Positions 6,838 to 9,707 of a stretch of 9,707 nt of DNA are shown here, piece by piece (position 1 is the first letter of the stretch; the number at the start of each line of letters is the position of its first letter). The notes under the pieces are model-generated. The model did not search any database. It worked only from the letters and a program-made list of their open reading frames with translations, and was not told the DNA's origin. A program made the translations under genes and the position numbers. The DNA is from Opitutia bacterium (lineage in GTDB: Bacteria; Verrucomicrobiota; Verrucomicrobiia; Opitutales; Opitutaceae): positions 1 through 9,707 of the forward strand of contig JANXWT010000289.1 of NCBI GenBank assembly GCA_025351035.1, written 5' to 3'.

Positions 6838-7503
6838 TCACTCCCGCCGGCTGTGGGTAAGCCTCGCGACCAACTCCGGAAAGGCTGCCCGCACGGGCGA
6901 AGCGACCAAGTAGTCGAGAGCGTCTTGTTTTTGCCCGCGGGCGCAGAGACTGGCGAAGACATGCAGTTCGAACTGCAACCGGAGTTGCGCCTGCGCTTCG
7001 GCGAGGCCGAGGGCATCGACGAGAAACAGCAGCGCTTCGACGGTAGAGAATCGCCCCGGCCCGCTTTGCGCGCGCAGCCAGTAACGGCTCTCGCCCGTCA
7101 TCGGCAGGCTGACCCGACGGCCCCACGGTGCGACCGTGCGCATCATCTCGGTAGCCTGCACCCAGGTGCCGTCGATCAACAGTGTCTGCACGCGGGAGAC
7201 GTCGGCATTGGCTGGCATCGGTTCACCATTGGGATGGAGGATCCACAGCTCCTTGTCTGGCGACGCGAGGTCGGCGCGTGTGAGCGGCCGCTCTTTGCGA
7301 TAAACGTAGAGCGTCGTTGCGGGCAGCACCCGCTTGATGAGGTGCCCCGTGCTGCTCGGCCGGTAAGACTCCATGAAGTGCTGGAGCACGGTGACGCCGA
7401 GCGGGCACGCGAGGTCGCGCTGCGCCGCGCAGATGCACCAGCGCGGCGGCAGTTGGCAGCGCGCGCAACGCGGCGAATGATTGAGGACGACACTGCGAGC
7501 CAT
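6838..7503 (-). CDS. DTW domain protein, tRNA-uridine aminocarboxypropyltransferase
   Basis: A 221-residue DTW-domain protein of the YfiP/TapT type. These cytoplasmic enzymes transfer the 3-amino-3-carboxypropyl group of S-adenosylmethionine to uridine in tRNA (acp3U). Seen directly: an N-terminal cysteine cluster CxxC...CxC (Cys13, 16, 23, 25 in CARCQLPPRWCIC); HFMESYRPSSTGHLIKRVLP (42-61), which matches the family pattern of a His near the start and an N/TGxL element; the naming motif in LLIDGTWVQATEM with D111-G-T-W114; and RFSTVEALLF (151-160), matching the conserved S/TxEA element. Length is normal. The start is the ATG at 7503; an in-frame TTG at 7539 would add 12 residues and leave only 12 bases to the prolyl oligopeptidase stop, but family similarity begins after the ATG. 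It follows the peptidase gene on the same strand and precedes the acyl-CoA ligase. Co-transcription with the peptidase is likely from spacing; a functional link is not evident. Confidence 0.9.
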   Translation of the reverse strand: MARSVVLNHSPRCARCQLPPRWCICAAQRDLACPLGVTVLQHFMESYRPSSTGHLIKRVLPATTLYVYRKERPLTRADLASPDKELWILHPNGEPMPANADVSRVQTLLIDGTWVQATEMMRTVAPWGRRVSLPMTGESRYWLRAQSGPGRFSTVEALLFLVDALGLAEAQAQLRLQFELHVFASLCARGQKQDALDYLVASPVRAAFPELVARLTHSRRE

Positions 7504-7538
7504 GCGCCGCAGCCCGAAGCAAATCGGCGCGGCGGTCA

Positions 7539-7553
7539 AACGCGGATCGCGTT
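7539..7553 (-). terminator. Weak hairpin at the prolyl oligopeptidase stop
   Basis: On the minus strand AACGCG (7553-7548), triloop ATC, CGCGTT (7544-7539) is a perfect 6-bp stem overlapping the TAA stop (7554-7552). Only one further T follows before GACC, so if it acts in termination or 3'-end protection it is weak. The DTW gene 48 bases downstream may still be read through. Confidence 0.25.
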
Positions 7554-9696
7554 ACCGCAGTTGCCGCCAGAGGAACGCGTAGGTGCGGGCAATGCGCGTC
7601 GCGAGTTGCTCGGTGACGACGGGGCCGTGATGACCGCCCTCGACGTTTTCGAAATACTCGGGAGTGTAGCCCATCGCTTCCATCTTCGCGGCCATCTTGC
7701 GCGCGTGGCCGGGATGCACGCGGTCGTCGCGCGTCGTCGAATAGAACATCACCGCGGGCAGCTTCAGCCCCGGCTGCATTTTCTGGTAGGCGGAGTAGAG
7801 CTTGATGTAGTCCCACTCGGCGGGCACGTCGGGATCGCCGTATTCGCCCACCCAACTCGCGCCGGCCAGGAGCTTGTGGTAACGCTTCATGTCCACGAGT
7901 GGATTGCCGCAGACGACGGCGCCGTAGAGTTCCGGGTGCCGCATCATCGTCGCCGACACGAGCAGGCCACCGTTGCTGCGGCCCTCGATGCCGAGATGCG
8001 CGGGCGAGGAAATTTTCCGCGCAGCCAGATCGGCGGCGACGGCCTCGAAATCCTCGAACGACTTGTAGTGATTCTCCTTCAGCGCGGAGAGATGCCACGC
8101 GGGACCGAATTCGCCGCCGCCGCGGATGTTCGCGAGCACGAAGACGCCGCCGCGCTCGAGCCACATTTTGCCGTAAGCGCCGTGCATGTCCTCGTAGGAG
8201 CCGGAGTAGCCGGGCGTCAGCGCGTTCTCGAAACCGCCGTAGGAAAACATCCACACGGGATTCGTGCCGTCGAGCTTCGTGCCCTTCGGTCCGACGACGA
8301 AGTAAGGCACCTTCGTGCCGTCCGCGGATTTCGTCCACAGCTGCTGCACCTCGAAGCGAGAGCCGTCGAACGTCGGCGCCTGCGCCTTCAGCAGCTCGGG
8401 TGCGCCACCATTTGCGCCGACGTAGTAGAGCGCGGGCGGCGTGAGGAACGTCTCGAACTGCACGATGGCGTCACCGGTGTCGTCATCGGTCGTGAGCACC
8501 TGCAGCGAGCCGTTGTCGGGAAACGCGACGGCTTCACGCGTCCAGCCGGACGCACCTTGCTTGAAACGCGACAGCCGGCCGCGCACATCATCGAGCGTCG
8601 TGACGAGAATGCCCGCGGGCGTTTCGGCGACGCCGCGCACGATGGAATTCGGCGTTTGCGCGACGACGAGTTCGACGCCGCCCTTTTCGCCGCGGAGCGC
8701 TGCGGGATCGGCGAGCACGACCGCACCGGCCGGATAGACAGTGCCGTTGAAATTCCAGTCTTCGCGCAGCCAGAGCACGAGTCGGCCGCGATAGCCGCCG
8801 GCGATCCGTGCCGACGCGGGAATGGCGAGCGGATGCAGTTTGCCGTCGATCAGTTGACGGACTTGCTGCGTCCAGAATGTCAGGCCATCGGTGACGAGGT
8901 CGATCTCGCCGCCGCCCGCCATGCGCAGGTGGCGCGCGAACGCCGAGATGGATTTCTCCGCCGCCTCATAAATGGTCGTCGCGGCGGAAAGCGGCGTGCC
9001 GCGTTTCCAGAGTTTCACGACGCGAGGGTAGCCTGACTTCGTCATCGAGCCCGGGCCGAAGTCGGTGCCGACGTAGAGCGTGTCGGCATCGAGCCAGCCG
9101 ACGCGCGACTTGGCCGACGGCAGCACGAAGCCGCCCGCGACAAACGATTTCGTCTCGAGATCGAACTCGCGCTCCTCGGCCGCGTCGCCGCCGCCGGGGG
9201 CGAGTTGGATGAGGCAGCGCTGGTTGTCGGGCGGCAGGAAGCTCGCGCCGCCGAACGCCCACAGCTTGCCCTCGGTTTTCGACAGAGCGTCGATGTCGAT
9301 GAGCGTCTCCCACTCGGTGTTTTCCTTGCGAAACTCTGCGAGAGTCGTGCGGCGCCAGAGGCCGCGCGGGTGTTCTTGGTCCTGCCAAAAATTGTAGAGA
9401 TAACTGCCGTGCTGCGTCACGACAGGTATCCGCGACTTCGACGTGAGCACCGTCATCGCGTCGCGGTGCAGATCCGCATAGCCGGCCTCGGCACCGAGAC
9501 GCTGCGCGGTGGCGTCGTTGTGCTGGTGGACCCAGGCGAGTGCCTTGGGCCCATCGATATCCTCGAGCCAGAGAAATTCATCGGCGGCGGCCGGCGCGGT
9601 CAGGGCGGTCGCGGCGCGCACCGCCACCGCGCAATAGAAATGGAAACCGAAACAGCAAACGACAGGGAGCAGATGGTCACGAAGCGATTTTTGCAT
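7552..9696 (-). CDS. Exported prolyl oligopeptidase family serine peptidase (S9A)
   Basis: A 714-residue S9A peptidase with an N-terminal seven-bladed propeller (about 70-430) that gates access and a C-terminal alpha/beta-hydrolase domain (about 450-714) that cleaves after proline in short peptides. The start of the mature protein, FLWLEDIDGPKALAWV (41-56), is typical of bacterial members. The catalytic domain shows FSYGGF (484-489), LANIRGGGEFGPAWH (521-535), the nucleophile Ser574 in IEGRSNGGLLV, Asp657 and substrate-binding Arg659 in TTRDDRVHPGH, and His689 in EGGHHGP. All triad members are present and the length is normal. Residues 1-30 (hydrophobic core about 9-26, VCCFGFHFYCAVAV, then AVRAAT) look like a signal peptide, so a periplasmic or secreted role is inferred. 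Only 11 bases precede the ATG and the frame stays open through them, so a longer N-terminus cannot be excluded. Downstream on the same strand is the DTW gene. Confidence 0.93.
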   Translation of the reverse strand: MQKSLRDHLLPVVCCFGFHFYCAVAVRAATALTAPAAADEFLWLEDIDGPKALAWVHQHNDATAQRLGAEAGYADLHRDAMTVLTSKSRIPVVTQHGSYLYNFWQDQEHPRGLWRRTTLAEFRKENTEWETLIDIDALSKTEGKLWAFGGASFLPPDNQRCLIQLAPGGGDAAEEREFDLETKSFVAGGFVLPSAKSRVGWLDADTLYVGTDFGPGSMTKSGYPRVVKLWKRGTPLSAATTIYEAAEKSISAFARHLRMAGGGEIDLVTDGLTFWTQQVRQLIDGKLHPLAIPASARIAGGYRGRLVLWLREDWNFNGTVYPAGAVVLADPAALRGEKGGVELVVAQTPNSIVRGVAETPAGILVTTLDDVRGRLSRFKQGASGWTREAVAFPDNGSLQVLTTDDDTGDAIVQFETFLTPPALYYVGANGGAPELLKAQAPTFDGSRFEVQQLWTKSADGTKVPYFVVGPKGTKLDGTNPVWMFSYGGFENALTPGYSGSYEDMHGAYGKMWLERGGVFVLANIRGGGEFGPAWHLSALKENHYKSFEDFEAVAADLAARKISSPAHLGIEGRSNGGLLVSATMMRHPELYGAVVCGNPLVDMKRYHKLLAGASWVGEYGDPDVPAEWDYIKLYSAYQKMQPGLKLPAVMFYSTTRDDRVHPGHARKMAAKMEAMGYTPEYFENVEGGHHGPVVTEQLATRIARTYAFLWRQLR

Positions 9697-9707
9697 CCGG
9701 CGATTGC

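Noticed and set aside
6741..7016. A 92-residue N-terminal extension of the acyl-CoA ligase
   Set aside because: It would run through the palindromic gap and into the 3' end of the DTW gene, and it has no similarity to the ligase family, which starts at MHSLMMNQ.
6739..9036. A 765-residue plus-strand open frame antisense to the DTW and peptidase genes
   Set aside because: It is an Arg/Ala/His-rich translation with no recognisable motif, opposite two well-supported genes. Long antisense frames are expected in GC-rich coding DNA.

Overview
The window is ordinary GC-rich bacterial chromosome with eight protein-coding genes and almost no free space. Family assignments rest on motifs read directly from the translations. 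High GC, long GC-driven antisense frames and the gene mix (an MBOAT acyltransferase next to an SGNH-like protein, an exported prolyl oligopeptidase, a DTW protein) would suit a Verrucomicrobiota (Opitutaceae-like) or similar Gram-negative genome. That placement is inference only, since no rRNA or taxonomic marker is present.

Layout. (1) Plus strand, 1-2310: the 3' part of an AlgI-type membrane-bound O-acyltransferase (5' end cut by the window), overlapped by 26 bases by a membrane-anchored SGNH/GDSL-like protein. The pair looks like a two-gene module that O-acylates a surface or exported polymer. (2) Minus strand, 3992-2321: a secreted serine beta-lactamase-fold hydrolase followed 31 bases later by a VOC (glyoxalase-fold) protein, converging on the SGNH gene. 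An intrinsic-terminator-like hairpin plus T6 for this unit lies inside the 3' end of the opposing gene. (3) Plus strand, 4102-5091: an aldo/keto reductase, divergent from the serine hydrolase across a 109-base gap with one weak sigma70-like promoter candidate. (4) Minus strand, 9696-5106: an exported S9A prolyl oligopeptidase, a DTW-domain tRNA-uridine aminocarboxypropyltransferase, and a DmdB-like/fatty-acid acyl-CoA ligase. These are co-directional but not obviously related in function.

The least ordinary item is non-coding. The 97-base gap between the DTW gene and the acyl-CoA ligase is mostly filled by a nested palindrome (6753-6829) with an 11-base perfect outer stem and several inner stems. 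It may be a REP/MITE-like repeat or a structured leader. No tRNA, rRNA, CRISPR array, phage gene, transposase or frameshifted gene was seen. All other gaps are under 110 bases, and I found no coherent new multi-gene system here.
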